A model generated the notes under the pieces. That model ran no database searches and was not told where the DNA came from. It saw only the letters and a list, made by a program, of their open reading frames with translations. Below, piece after piece: positions 1-12,050 of a stretch of 64,000 nucleotides of DNA; the first letter of the stretch is position 1; every line of letters begins with the position of its first letter. The position numbers and the translations under genes are program-made. The DNA lies in the NCBI GenBank assembly GCA_922989275.2, contig OV277871.1:25120693-25184692 (forward strand), written 5' to 3'. Source of the stretch: Gari tellinella. Lineage: Eukaryota; Mollusca; Bivalvia; Cardiida; Psammobiidae.

Positions 1-858
1 AGATGCGTTCTGATGTCTTTCCCGCTTTTGATAATGGAAAAATACTAATATGAATCTATGTAAAACTTATTGGGGTTCACCCCTAACCCCCCTTAGATTT
101 CAATTTTATTTCTTTTTCTGCATTTTAAGCCTTTTTTATTTTTTGGACTTCTGAAAAAAAAGTGTAGGCACGTGCCTACTTGCCTAATAGGAAGCTACGC
201 CAATGGATAGCCTTTAGATCTACTGACACCAACGCAAACAATTCGGCCCCACCACTTAGAGCATCATCTAGATCTAGTCACTGTTTCTCAATAAGAAGGA
301 ACACAGCAGCTATATAGATGTCAAAAATTCAACTTCAGCGTATACATATGTCCTATTGATTTTACCTTAAAGAGTTATCTCAGGAATTTGTATCTAAAAT
401 TTTGAATACATATCTTTTATGGTTTTGATGTAACAAATGATTATCTATCGACACTAGCCAGGGATTATGGAAAGAAAATCATATATCCGTTATGTGCATG
501 TATACAAAATATTGCTAAAACGGCATATGTGCTGTAGACCAAATGCAAAAAATAATACTTATTTTTTGTTCAACATGTTTATCTGTATCCAAAATTAGAT
601 ATAACAGCATGAAATATCCATCTATTTACTGGATTATCACATGGAACTAAGTGTGTTTTATTTTTGGGGTGTATTTTTTGTAGACAATTAAACATATTTT
701 AGTATTTCAGAAATTCTAAATCTAATGATTGTTTACTTTAATCATATTTTGTCACTTTAATCTAAAATTCTAACTGTCTTGTGCATGTTGTTTGAATTTT
801 TGAGTCGATATTTACAATGGGTCATAAACAAAGCAAAGAAGAAAAAATAGCAGGGTCG
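1..858. other. Gene-free stretch, nothing recognised
   Basis: AT-rich sequence with no convincing ORF, hairpin or tandem repeat. The first 220 bases (a C-rich run near 75-92, then a segment around 165-205) read like the worn end of an interspersed repeat, but I have no second copy in the window to confirm it. Confidence 0.4.
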
Positions 859-2306
859 GTAACGGACATTTCAATCAAACACTTAAACTGTTATAAATCA
901 ATGATGACATACATTTTTATTTTAGAAACAAACTAATATGTTTAAACAGATATGCTTTTTGGATTTTTGCCCTTGTTTTTGGCACCATTTTGTCTCTGGA
1001 AAGAATAAATTTCCGTTACCAAAAATCAAATTTCCGTTACTAACATGGAACATGGCCTGTGTGTCAAACTGGTCTATTTTTCGATACACAGCTGTGTCAC
1101 CTTACACTCTTTTTGTATTTGTTTATTGAAATAATGTCGAAAGAAACTTTAGTAATGTTATGTTGCAATGTAACCATCTTTCAACAAAACATAAATGGCC
1201 TATGTAACTGCCAAGAAAGGCAATGGCAATGTTGAACCCTCTTATTTATGAACCCAGTTTGTTTTTGCATCAATGTGTCTGCAATTTAGCATAAAGTAGA
1301 ATAAAAAGTTATATTCTGCTTCATTAATGAGAAATGCAAAGGAATGCATCCCATTTGTCAATGATTATGAAATAAAAATTTCCGTTACCGCCCAGTAACG
1401 GAAATTTTACCTCCAATATATTGCTGTCAACAAGATCACTGTTTGAAATGTGTTATCACCATTAGTTTTATTTAAATAATTGGGGTATTTAGAAAAGAAA
1501 GAGTGATTCCGATGACATTTTTATGAATGTCTTAACATAAATGAGTTTTTATATAAATGATCACTTACCTTCGTGTCTTCTCTGTTAATCAAGCTGGTCA
1601 ATTAAACTCTTATTATCATGGCAGTCTATTCACAGTATAATTACGTCATGCAATGACATCATACAATGTCGTCATGCAATCAAATACAAGGTTATATCCC
1701 TGTATTTCTGAATTTAGAATTTTGATCACGGAAATTTTGATCACGGAAATTTAATTTTTGTCATAAATACCAACTTTAGCAATTTGAAAAGAAGTTGATA
1801 ATTGGTAAAGGCTGCTTGCTTTAATCATTAGTGTTCTTTACATTTTGTTTAATAACTAGAATACCCAATATCCAAACAGTATGTGCGTAAAGAACGGTAA
1901 CGGATATTTAGGTTTGTATAACAAAATTACCACACTTTACCTTCGGCAGTTATAGATCGACAACATTGAAAAGCAGTCAATGAATATATCACTTAGATGG
2001 TATAACACGTTCATATACTTCCAAATAAATATAAATTGGCAGATGTAGCAAAGCTATTTCTATTATTTGAACATACACAAATATGCGATAACGGAGATTT
2101 TTGAAAAACTTCAAAGTCCGGGGACAACTACTTCTTCAATGGTATTGTTACAATCTCTGGTTTCTTGGTATGTTAGGCTTGAAACAAAGTAACTACACAT
2201 ATAAATGCAAAAAGTTAACCTTGATTTAGATGGTTACCATGTGATTTTATTATCAGAAAATGCTTTACAAAACTAGATTTGAAGACGGAGACAGTAACGG
2301 AAATTT
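859..2306. repeat. Cluster of ten dispersed GTAACGGAAATTT motifs (motif A)
   Basis: Ten copies of GTAACGGAAATTT or its complement occur at about 859, 1007, 1028, 1375, 1393, 1724, 1739, 1896, 2087 and 2292. The 1375/1393 pair is a near-perfect palindrome and the 1724/1739 pair is a direct repeat. Copies at 1007, 1028 and 1375 point one way, the rest the other. There is no gene in the cluster. This resembles the subterminal transposase-binding repeats of a DNA transposon; a regulatory array is the alternative. The element ends were not found. Confidence 0.55.
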
Positions 2307-2484
2307 GATTTTCTCAGGTTAAAAATCGAATATTTTTCTTACATTGTGCTATAAATTGACAAAACTCTATTCAAGTATCTTAAGTAATGTGAAGCTACCA
2401 TAAAATACTTCAAATTGATATCTGGAAGGTAAAACAATTCTAAGATGTGCAGGAACATGCAGTGTTCCTACTTATTGAGAATCA

Positions 2485-3033
2485 GTGAGTGTAAGCAGTA
2501 GTCCCGCTGTCAAAACAGCCCTGATAACAGCCCCTATATTTCCTGGCAACACTAGTGGTCTAAACCTTAACACAGCCATTCCACCACCAACAACCCCTAG
2601 ATCTGCTTACAGCAGTGTGGATAGTTGTCTCGGTAACAACAGTGCCAGCCTAGTTTCAAACACCAGTCGATCTATGGAAGAAACAGAGTTAAAAACTTTA
2701 GAATGCAACTTAACAAATCCAACCCTTGCAAAAATCAGTAGAATGAATGACATTCAGAAAAAAATGGCAGAGGGAGGAACGCATGTGTCGCGATCAATTG
2801 AAAGAACAGCGCGTAGATCGAGATCATTTTCGCCATATACTGTCAGAACGCGTCGTCCTTTTACCGTTAAGCAGACAGCTAGTGGCGAAACTACATCAGC
2901 AGGTAAAGAGTCTGGGTTGTCTCTCATTGACATTAGTGACGTCATAACTAGGAAAGATGACGCAACAAACTCGGAATCCCCAGATGACGTTTGGGATTCC
3001 CCAGGTTCCCACGGTCCAGGTCATGCAGTGTAG
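2485..3033 (+). pseudogene. LINE ORF1-like or ORF2 N-terminal remnant
   Basis: An open frame of about 182 codons, rich in Ser, Thr, Asn and Pro with an Arg-rich patch around residues 105-130, ends in a TAG at 3031. The endonuclease segment resumes in the same frame 15 bases later, so the stop may simply split one longer ORF. I see no RRM, coiled coil or zinc knuckle. It is assigned to the LINE by position only. No good ATG is present at the start; the frame opens with a GTG. Confidence 0.5.
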
Positions 3034-3048
3034 GACAGTCAAGAGAAG

Positions 3049-3907
3049 GTGTCCAAATGTTGTCTTCGGTTTTCAATGCTAAATGCACAAGGCTTAGTGA
3101 CTAAAAGAACTAATAAATTAAAAAGTGAATATTTGAACGAGATTTTTAAATGTAAAGATATAATTTTATTCACAGAAACTTGGGCAGGTGAATTTTCCGA
3201 TTTAAATGTTGAAGGTTTTGAGTGTTTTTATCTTAATAGAACTAAACGTAAATCATCTTGTAAGAGAAACTCAGGTGGAATAGCGGCTTATGTTAGAAAT
3301 AATCTGACATCAGAAGACACATTATTTTACAAAAGCGCAGACGATATTCTTTGGTTAAAAATAGCACGTGATAGACTACATATTGATAAAGATCTATATA
3401 GGGTTGTGTTACGTATTGCCAGATGACAGTAGTAGACAGACGATTATTGATGACAACATATTTGATCGATTATTAGATTCTTTGATATTGGCTGAAAATG
3501 ATTGCAACAATGATGGGTATTTTATTTTAGGAGGGGACTTCAACGCACGGACTAGCTTATCCCCAGATTTTGTTATTGATGATAATATGTTTCTTGTTGA
3601 TAGTAATATATTGCCAGATGAGTATCAAGAGGATGCCATATTACAAAGATATTCACAAGATAGTGGTCACTCAAATAACAATGGTGGCTTATTACTTGAT
3701 TTATGTAAGCAGTCTGGGTTACGTTTACTGAATGGGAGAATTGGAGATGAAATTGTAAACAGTGTTGGGTCCAGTGTAATAGATTATGTACTTTGTAGAC
3801 CTGATATGTTTGAGAAGATTACTCATTTTCGTGTAAATGATCCAAATATTTTGTCTGACCACTGCCTTGTTGAATTTAGAAAAAATCTACAGCTACTTTT
3901 CATATAG
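3049..3907 (+). pseudogene. LINE endonuclease domain (exonuclease-endonuclease-phosphatase type)
   Basis: Two overlapping frames (3049-3426 and 3368-3907) together give an AP-endonuclease-like domain. Visible signatures are LNAQGL near the start, the catalytic Glu in FTETW, SGGIAAYVR, the GGDFNAR box, SSVIDYVL and the terminal SDHCLVEF with the catalytic Asp-His pair. In the family this domain nicks target DNA to prime reverse transcription. A frameshift near 3400 separates the first third from the rest, and another break near 3895 separates it from the reverse transcriptase. Domain identity is secure; activity is not expected. Confidence 0.85.
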
Positions 3908-4025
3908 AGAATAATATGAATTTTTGTGAGGGAGAAGAGGAGAATCTAGATCAAGATTTACCTGGTCAAGATGCATCTACAAAAATATATGATGATAGAT
4001 CTATTAAATTTAAGTATATGTATGG

Positions 4026-6575
4026 AATAGTGAGAAAAAAGAAAGGTATTTGGAACAATTAGATACATCTGAATGTAAAAGAACTTTAATTGATCTTGTT
4101 GATACTCTAAATGGCTGTTCAAATAGAACTACTTTAGATGGTTGCTTGGAAAAGTTTGAATGTGTTTTTAAAGATGCTGCCCACACGTGCTTGAAAAAGG
4201 TAAATACAACAGCTCAAACCAATTCAGAAAGGAAAATGGATAATAACTTACCTTGGTATAATGAAGAGTGTTATGATCAAAAAATTATTTTTCATAGAAT
4301 TTTAAATATATACCGACAGTTCCCTAATGAGGAGAATAGGCTTAAAATGGTTGAGGCTAGGTCGAAATACAAAGCTCTATTAAGGCAAAACAGATATAAT
4401 TATGATAAGGAGAAAACTACTCAGTTTGTAAATGCAAAGAGAAAGAATGCCAGAGAATATTGGAATTTACTCAAGGAAACTGCTGGCATTAAACCAGCAA
4501 ACATTCCATTGTCAGCATTTGAAAAGTACTTCAAAACTATTAACAATTCTAGTGATCCTTTCTTTACTCCAGATGAAGATGTACTTCATTTTATTGGAAG
4601 CTATGAAAAAGATGAATTTAATATTATGTTTGATGAACTTAATAAGGATATTTTGAATGAAGAGATTCATAAAGCTATTAAACAGTTAAAAAATAATCGA
4701 TCGGCAGGTCCAGATTTAATACTCAATGAATTTTTAATAAATGCAGAGCAAATTCTCATGCCTGTTCTCCAATCTATGTTTAACAAGATATTTAGATTAG
4801 GTTATTTTCCGGATAGATGGTCTGAGGGATATATAATACCACTGCATAAAAAAGGGAATCCAGATGATGCAACGAATTATAGAGGAATCACATTACTAAG
4901 CTGTGTCGGAAAATTATTTACTAGAGTACTAAATAATAGATTGCAAAACTGGGCTGAAAATTATAACGTATATGTTGAAGCCCAAGCTGGTTTCAGAGCT
5001 AATATGAGTACTGTAGATAACATTTTTGTTTTAAATGGTCTTATATCAAGTTTCATTAATAGGAGAAAGCAATTATTTTGTACATTTGTTGATTTTACAA
5101 AAGCCTTTGATTATGTAGTTCGTGAAAATATGTGGTACAAATTAATAAAATAAGGTGTCAGAGGAAATATGCTTAACATAATACAATCGATGTACAAAAG
5201 TGTTAAATCAAGAGTAAAATACCATAATAAGCTTGGTGATACTATGTCATGCACTTTAGGTGTAAGACAAGGTGAAAGTTTGTCGCCATTTCTGTTTTCA
5301 ATGTTTTTAAATGATCTAGAAGATGAATACATCAAAGGTGGCGTAGATGGTTTAAATATAGATTTATTTAAATTATTTTTAATACTATACGCAGATGACA
5401 TTGTACTGTTTGCAGAAAATGCATCGCATGTACAAAAAGGGTTAAATATTCTTCAAGAATATTGCAATACGTGGAAACTAAAGGTAAACACAAATAAAAC
5501 AAAAATAATGGTATTCAGAAAAGGCGGGAAACTACCTTCTCATCAAAAGTTTTACTATGACGGTACAGAAATAGAAATCCTTACCAAATTCACATATTTA
5601 GGGGTTACTTTTACATCTGGTGGATCGTTTCAGCATACCCAAATTGCGTTAGCAGGTCAAGCACACAAGGCCATATTTAAGATGAATAAACACTTACATA
5701 AGTTTACATATATAAGCCCATCTCACAAATTAGAACTGTTTGATAAACTAATAAGTCCAATATTGAATTATAGTAGTGAGGTATGGGGCTTCTCGAATGC
5801 ACCTTCTATCGAAAGGACCCACCTACAATTTTGCAAAAAACTTTTAGGTGTAAAACAAACGACTCAAAATGATTTCATTTATGGAGAGCTAGGAAGATTT
5901 ACATACCAAACTAAAAGATGCTTAAATATTATTAAGTACTGGGTTAAGATTTTACATACAAAAGAAGATAAATATATAACAAGAATATATCGTTTGCTGA
6001 AAGATGAGCATGAAATAAATAATTATGTGAACTGGTGTTCTCTATTGAAAGATCTTATATGTCGCTTAGGGTTCTACCACGTTTGGTTATCACAAACTGT
6101 CGGTGATGCAAAAATGTTTATATTACTTGTAAAACAAAGGTTAAATGATCAGTTTGTACAGAATTGGAATAATAGGCTGAATGAATCAAGTAGAGCTCTG
6201 TGTTACAGAAAAATATCCAATTTTGGAATACAGCCATACCTAAATATTGTTAATATAGGGAAGTTTTGTACATCTATGAGTAGACTTAGATTATCTTCTC
6301 ATAGGTTAGCAATTGAAACAGGGAGATGGAATAAACCATTGCCAATAGCATTCAATGATAGAAAATGTAGTACATGTTCCACATTGGAAGATGAATTTCA
6401 TTTTGTATTAGAATGTATTCAATTCCAAGATCTAAGAATAAAATATATTTCAGAATATTATTGGAAAAGGCCAAGTATGTTGAAATTTACAAAGTTAATG
6501 ACTAGTTTTGATGTTAAGACTGTTAGAAATTTATCAATGTTTGTTCACTATGCATTTCAAGCTAAACCTCTTTGA
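4026..6575 (+). pseudogene. LINE reverse transcriptase and C-terminal domain, interrupted by a stop
   Basis: The frame open to 5153 carries the N-terminal RT motifs (the NYRGITLLS box, then QAGFR and FVDFTKAFD). A TAA at 5151 interrupts it, and the same frame continues to 6575 with GVRQGESLSPFLF, the catalytic YADDIVLF box, NTNKTKIMVF and a thumb region. The last 90 residues hold a CX2CX7HX4C motif (near 6369-6417) that is typical of LINE C-termini. The single stop lies between the palm motif with the first catalytic Asp and the YADD box, so no active enzyme is possible without readthrough. Family identification is firm from motif order. Confidence 0.9.
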
Positions 6576-7450
6576 TCTGATGACTATTATTGTAGCTATG
6601 ATGAAGATGATTCAGGTTAGCAGTTGAAACAGAGAGATGGAATAAGCCATTGCCATTAGCATTCAATGATAGAAAATGTAGTGCATGTTCCACATTGGAA
6701 GATGTATTTCATTTTGTATTAGAATTTATCAAATTCCAGGATCTAAGAATAAAATATATTTCAGAATATTATTGGAAAAGGCCAAGTATGTTGAAACTTA
6801 CAAAGTAAATGAAGCTATGATGAAGATGATTCAGTTAGCAGTTGAAACAGAGAGATGGAATAAACCATTGCCATTAGCATTCAATGATAGAAAATGCAGT
6901 GCATGTTCCACATTGGAAGATGTATTTCATTTTGTATTAGAATGTATTCAATTCCAGGATCATAGAATGAAATATATTTCAGAATAGTATTGGAAAAGGC
7001 CAAGTATGTTGAAACTTACAAAGTTAATGACTAGTTTTGATGTTAAGATTGTTAGAAATTTAGCAATGTTTGTTCACTATGCATTTCAAGCTAAAACTCT
7101 TTGATCTAATGCATATTACTGTAGTTATGATGAAGATGATTGAGGTTAGCAGTTGAAACAGAGAGATGGAATAAACCATTGCCAATAGCATTCAATGATA
7201 GAAAATGTAGTGCATGTTCCACATTGGAAGATGAATTTCATTCTGTATTAGAATGTATTCAATTCCAAGATCTAAGAATAAAATATATTTCAAAATATTA
7301 TTGGAAAAGGCCAAGTATGTTGAAATTTACCAAATTAATGACTAGTTTTGATGTTAAGACTGTTAGAAATTTATCAATGTTTGTGCACTATGCATTTCAA
7401 GCTAAACCTCTTTGATCTGATGACTATTCCTGTAGTTATGATGAAGATCT
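6303..7450 (+). repeat. Four tandem copies of the LINE 3' coding end
   Basis: Units begin at about 6303, 6614, 6833 and 7143, each opening with GTTAGCA-TTGAAACAG. Three are about 310 bp; the second is shortened to about 219 bp by an internal deletion. Every unit keeps the CX2CX7HX4C coding motif. Only the first is in frame with the reverse transcriptase. The units differ by scattered substitutions, so the array is not an obvious assembly artefact. Confidence 0.85.
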
Positions 7451-7648
7451 TCATGTACATGTACTCATGCAAAAGGAGTGTACTAGGCTGAACTGCTTGT
7501 TTTGTGTGTAATTTGTTTAACTTCGAGTTCCAATAGTTGTTTAAATGTAACTAGTATAAGTTTTCGGTGCAAATGAATGTTTTAATTTAAATTCGAGTTC
7601 CAATAATTGTTTAATGTTACTAGTATAAGATATATTTTATTCTTATAA

Positions 7649-7843
7649 CAGAGCTCTAGATAAGGGGCGTATTTCAAAAACTAATTTTTTTTTATTTCTG
7701 TTTTAAACACTATGGTGTCACTACTCATTAGAATCGTCTCGAAGAGACGATTCTAATGAGTAGTAACCCCATAGGATTTGATGTTACAATAAGTGAAAAT
7801 ATGTTTGATTTGTGCAGTTAACTACCTCTTATCTGGAGCCCTG
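7649..7843. mobile_element. Hairpin MITE, CAGGGCTCCAGATAA family (MITE-3)
   Basis: Ends read CAGAGCTCTAGATAAG and TTATCTGGAGCCCTG. The centre is a long palindrome around the complementary pair CATTAGAATCGTC / GACGATTCTAATG. The flanks TTATAA (7643-7648) and TTATAA (7844-7849) are an exact 6-bp target duplication. It sits in the LINE 3' region and so is younger than the LINE. Further copies are at 28923, 29798, 32537 and 35479. Confidence 0.85.
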
Positions 7844-8122
7844 TTATAACATCAGTATTTTCTAACACAAATATAATAGATATTTGATTTAAGAAAACTA
7901 AGTTATGATAATGGTGATAATGATATCAATTCTGATGAAAGTATCACTGAACTCATAATTTTAATTTTGTCTTTACTTACATCTTCTCCGCTAAATGCAT
8001 CTTTATTGTCATAACTGTTTGTTTGTTTATGTATTACATGCCTATGCTTGTTTACAACATGTATTACATGCCTCATGGACTTGTTAGTCTGAAGGAAGAA
8101 TAAAATCATATCTATCTATCTA

Positions 8123-8516
8123 TAAGCGCCTTGTAGCGCATGTTATTAATTCCTCCATTGAAGAAAAATAGGTCCAATTTATACAGTCATAAACATGTAC
8201 CAAAAGTAGTTCAATAAAGTGATCAACTGTAGGAATAAGTTATTTCCACTTTGGCGAGTTCGAGAGTCTAACTCCAAGTCACTCGGCGTCTGATCAGGCT
8301 TCAAAGATAATATAGCTACTACCTCATAATTTTCAAAACTTGTGCTTTTTTGTAAATTTTATTACATGGCTTCGGCGGTTTATTTACAAACGGGCAAGAA
8401 TAGTTCCATCATCACTGTTTATATCACCCATCCGCATTACGGACTGTTATAAATACGTAGATTTAACTTATGAAAAAATAATACTATAACAGGTAAAGAT
8501 GATGCTGACTAAGACC
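8123..8516. other. Gene-free stretch, nothing recognised
   Basis: Between the LINE tail and the inverted repeat arm I see no ORF, hairpin or repeat that I can name. A short fragment near 8145-8215 resembles the outer part of the TTAA-flanked hairpin family. Confidence 0.35.
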
Positions 8517-9041
8517 ACACTGTATAGACGTAACGGGGATGCTGCCGTCATTACGTTGAAGCTCGAGTCAAGTCAACGTTGATGCTGGTAAACAAAGATG
8601 GCGCCGCCCATGCGTTTGGACAAGGTAAGCACATAAATTGGTTATTTTAGAGAGTGTTTCTTTAAAATATCAAAAAAGGAATAGTGTCACGGAATGACCC
8701 GGTTCTATCTCCATGCTCGGGTGTTGTTGTCTTGTGTGATAAACGCTTGTTTACGAAGTTTAGCCAGAAAAAGTTTTGACAGATACAGGAAATCTTGAAA
8801 CACTTGGTGTCTAAACCTCTAACAAAGATGTTGTTGTCTAATTTCTGAATTGCTATGCATGCCAAAAGATCCCCTAACGGACTGTTTTGATAATTTGACA
8901 CTAAAAGGCATGCTGTAGTGCGTAGTAAAACATATTTGGTCAATTTTAATAGGGAACGCACTCCGCTGCCGAATACGAGGCAACGTTGATACTGCTGGAT
9001 GAAAAAATGGCAATCTAGTTTAAGTGTTTTTGTCTGTTTGA
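8517..9041 (+). repeat. Left arm of a 0.52-kb inverted duplication
   Basis: This arm matches the reverse complement of 10899-11420 almost base for base. The two arms are 1.86 kb apart and converge. On the + strand this copy starts with a short upstream region, then a first-exon-like ATG with a splice donor (8598-8626). The opposite strand is open for about 131 codons, probably by chance, since both arms share it through recent duplication. Confidence 0.9.
8598..8624 (+). CDS. Possible first coding exon fragment (left arm)
   Basis: AACAAAGATGGCG is a good start context. Nine codons (Met-Ala-Pro-Pro-Met-Arg-Leu-Asp-Lys) run straight into the consensus donor AAG|GTAAGC. The mirror copy at 11313-11339 keeps the ATG and donor with two changed residues. 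It looks like the duplicated 5' end of a gene, but no downstream exon was found, so it may be a dead fragment. Confidence 0.35.
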
Positions 9042-9452
9042 GACATGTAAAAGACATTTAAAATACTTATCTTTGTCAGTTCAAACTACAACGCACATAT
9101 GCGCCTGATATCTTTTAAACTGCCGCTGTCATATAGGAGATACGTACCATAAATAATCTAGACATATCTGTTCATGTACATGTATGTCGCTTTTTGTGTA
9201 ATGTATAATAAAGAGTGTCTTTTTTTTGCAATAATTGGTTATCATTTGTCTCATCTCACTCTTGTCCATTTGTGAATACAAGCATCTTCTTAACCATATG
9301 TCTTTGAATCGATATTTAAACATATTGGTATAGCAAAATGAACTTGTTGTCGCTATTACTAGTACCTCATTCACCCCTGAAACTTCCAATTTGAATATAA
9401 GTCTAGTCTATTTTGACTATTAAGGGTTCAATGTAGCACTTTATTTCAAAAT

Positions 9453-9519
9453 GACAAACAGTGTAGACCCTGATCAGAAGGCTCATTAAGAAGCCCTCTG
9501 ATCAGGGTCTACCGTTTGC
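9453..9519. repeat. Palindromic hairpin core 2 (ACAGTGTAGACCCTGATCAG)
   Basis: This is a near-perfect palindrome: ACAGTGTAGACCCTGATCAG, a loop, then its complement. It is the first of more than fifteen copies in the window, most of them after 38 kb. Confidence 0.8.
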
Positions 9520-9653
9520 ATTGGACATGTGTAGCCCTCATGGGTAGACTGTTTACAAATGACGAGTATACTCATCGCTAGGGTTGAATGTGTTAAAGAT
9601 ATGATATTAGATATATTTTTTTCAAATTTCAGGTATATTTCTACAACGCAGAA

Positions 9654-9677
9654 GGGGGGGGGGGGGGGGGGGGGGGG
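9654..9677. repeat. Poly-G run of 24
   Basis: Twenty-four consecutive G, preceded by GAA and followed by CGT, in the spacer of the inverted duplication. Uninterrupted G runs can form G-quadruplexes, and their length is often misassembled. Confidence 0.9.
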
Positions 9678-9957
9678 CGTAAGTATAAAGTCAGCCTTTG
9701 GCTGAACAGTCCAACGAAACGTCCAGTATCATTCACGTAACCTCGAAAAAACATTTGTTCTGGTCGCCCAAGAACTCCAAGCACTATCAACTATTGGGCA
9801 AGTCCATTCAAACCACATGGAACTGTTAAATCAAGCCCATCAAGAAAGACAACGAAACACGCTCTTTCACCACAGTCAAGACATAAAAGCAGAAAAAACT
9901 TAATCTAGAGTTCGACGAAGTTGAAAATGATTTTGTGCCTGAAGCGCCCACACATAG

Positions 9958-10212
9958 CAGGGCTGCCACAAGTTGATCATAAAAATCCTAAGATTTCAAA
10001 TCTTCCATTTTCAGACGCAATTTTACTAATCGTACCTTTACCCTATAGGCTGTTTCTTGTTTTGAAGACACATAACTGCTTAAAACAGGTTGAAAGTAAA
10101 CCAGAATGCGCCTTAAGGCGTATTATGCTTTACTTTCATCCTGATTTAAGATTCCATCTGCTAGGATAAAATTCCGAAGACTTAGGAAAAATCCGGAGAA
10201 ATGGCAGCCCTT
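9958..10212. mobile_element. MITE with CAGGGCTGCC ends (MITE-1a)
   Basis: Left end CAGGGCTGCC, right end GGCAGCCCTT (last base mutated). Flanks ACATAG and ACTTAG give a 6-bp target duplication with one mismatch. The centre is hairpin core 1 (GGTTGAAAGTAAACCAGAAT and complement). Six near-complete copies in the window share these ends and duplication length. Confidence 0.85.
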
Positions 10213-10898
10213 ACTTAGTGGTGAAGAATTCATTGAATTAGCAAGTGACTTCGAGGTGCTTAAAAACTTGTCGAGCGCGGGATTACAGATATTATACTTG
10301 ATTCAGTTCCTAACTTTAGTTAAAGAAAACAGGTACCCTCTGAAAAACATCGCGCTTCTTCTGTAGCTAGAAACTGTACGATGGTATAATTCTTTGATCA
10401 CCCAGTCAATGTGGTACTTTGAAGAAACAAAGCGGTTTTGGCGTGCCGGATATCAACTATTTCACTGCAAATTTCTTTGTTTCATGTCGGGACCGAAGTC
10501 TGTTGGAAAGTAAACTTCAGAAAATAAACGATATGGAGTTGTAGATCTTCAACAATCAGAAATTAGTTTTGCGGTACTAAGCGGGGATAATTATTCGTTT
10601 CTGATACTTTCTAGAACAATATACATGTAATGCAAATGAGTCGTTTTAGGCCAACCTAAAGGCATAAGTTTTGGTAATTCTAACTATTGAATGATATATA
10701 ATTCATCTATTGAGGATGGGGCTAGGGCAGGTGAATGCGCTATATTCCGCCATCCTCTCTCTGTACATCTTAATTCCGATCTTAGAATGCATAAGGGTTA
10801 ATTCCGAACAATGTTACACACGAAGTATTACTCGGTTTTTTGTGAACTATACTCTTTAAAATATAAATAGGTGCACAACATTAAAAAATGGTCTTTAA

Positions 10899-11420
10899 AC
10901 AGACAAAAACGACTTAAACTAGATTGCCATTTTTTCATCCAGCAGTATCAACGTTGCCTCGTATTCGGCAGCGGAGTGCGTTCCCTATTACAATTGACTA
11001 ACTATGTTTTACTACGCACTACAGCAGGCCTTTTAGTGTCAAATTATCAAAACAGTCCGTTAGGGGATCTTTTGGCATGCATAGCAATTCAGAAATTAGA
11101 CAACAACATCTTTGTTAGAGGTCTAGACACCAAGTGTTTCAAGATTTTCTGTATCTGTCAAAACTTTTTCTGGCTAAAATTCGTAAACAAGCGTTTATCA
11201 CACAAGACAACAACACCCGAGCATGGAGATAGAACCGGGTCATTCCGTGACACTATTCCTTTTTTGATATTTCAAAGAAACACTCTCTAAAATAACTAAT
11301 TTATGTGCTTACCTCGTCCAAATGCATGGGCGGCGCCATCTTTGTTTACCAGCATCAACGTTGACTTGACTCGAGCTTCAACGTAATGACGGCAGCATCC
11401 CCGTTACGTCTATACAGTGT
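10899..11420 (-). repeat. Right arm of the 0.52-kb inverted duplication
   Basis: Reverse complement of 8517-9041 with a few substitutions. The homology stops sharply at both outer ends (the ACACTGTATAG boundary at 8517 and 11420) and near 9041 and 10899 on the inside. Confidence 0.9.
11313..11339 (-). CDS. Possible first coding exon fragment (right arm)
   Basis: Mirror of 8598-8624. It encodes nine codons ending in Asp-Glu and then a GAG|GTAAGC donor on the minus strand. Start context and donor are intact despite two amino-acid differences. No downstream exon was found. Confidence 0.35.
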
Positions 11421-12050
11421 GAAGACGCCAGATATACATTTGATTGTAAATATACTTCTTACTATATAGGAGTCGAGTCCCAATAACCGAACTCTCTTAA
11501 GTCGATTATTATGCATACCCCATTCCAAAGTTAACCATTCCACTCCAACAGTCGACTAGTCAGTAGTCACTCGACTTTACAGACGGTTTGGGTCTGGTGT
11601 GGAGCCAAACTGTTTGACATGGGTATCAATACTTGTTTGGTCGGAACTACAAGGCTGCTATTGACCCATTCTCACGAAACAGTGACAAATAGTGTATCCA
11701 ATAGTTCTGGCATTGACGTTGTCTTGTACAGAGCGTATTTATGACAATTTTTTGTTTCTGTTGTAGGACATATCATTAAAATTATTTTCCACTCCTATGA
11801 TCTGTACAATAGGAGTTCCTACTATACGACATGGCTTGCAGAATTCTAACAATCTGTTGAAAAGCATATGTCTCCAAGCATAAAATGGGTTTTACAGGCT
11901 TCTAATGATATGTTATATATCAATACAGCATGTATTAGACACATGTGCCCACAATCAGTCAAGTTGAGCTCTAGCCTCAAACGAAAACATTTGTCATAAA
12001 TTATACGATGGTGATTTTTTAAAATGAAAATGAAGTGTCTCCAAACCAAG
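11421..12050. other. Gene-free stretch, nothing recognised
   Basis: No convincing ORF or repeat. It lies between the inverted duplication and the first CTAATCTACGAGTCC motif. Confidence 0.35.

Larger units (their letters stand above)
2485..8122 (+). mobile_element. Degenerate APE-type non-LTR retrotransposon (LINE)
   Basis: Coding remnants appear in the order expected for a LINE: a low-complexity N-terminal ORF, an apurinic-type endonuclease, a reverse transcriptase and a C-terminal CX2CX7HX4C motif. An AATAAA and a (TATC)n tail ending near 8122 look like the 3' end. In-frame stops lie at about 3031 and 5151 and frameshifts near 3400, 3895 and 4015, so it cannot make a full protein. The 3' part is amplified in tandem (6303-7450) and a MITE has inserted at 7649-7843. 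The 5' boundary is uncertain; nothing before about 2480 looks coding. The clade (CR1, Jockey, I or relative) is not resolved here. Confidence 0.85.

Noticed and set aside
2485..3033. Independent host gene upstream of the LINE
   Set aside because: Same frame as the endonuclease, separated by one stop and 15 bases; most simply part of the LINE.
8662..9057. 131-codon minus-strand ORF (and its partner at 10871-11290) as a protein gene
   Set aside because: Both lie antisense to a first-exon-like sequence in recently duplicated arms. The similarity is explained by the duplication and no domain is visible.
9654..9677. Poly-G run as an assembly gap marker
   Set aside because: Kept as a real feature because flanking sequence is normal, but its exact length should not be trusted.
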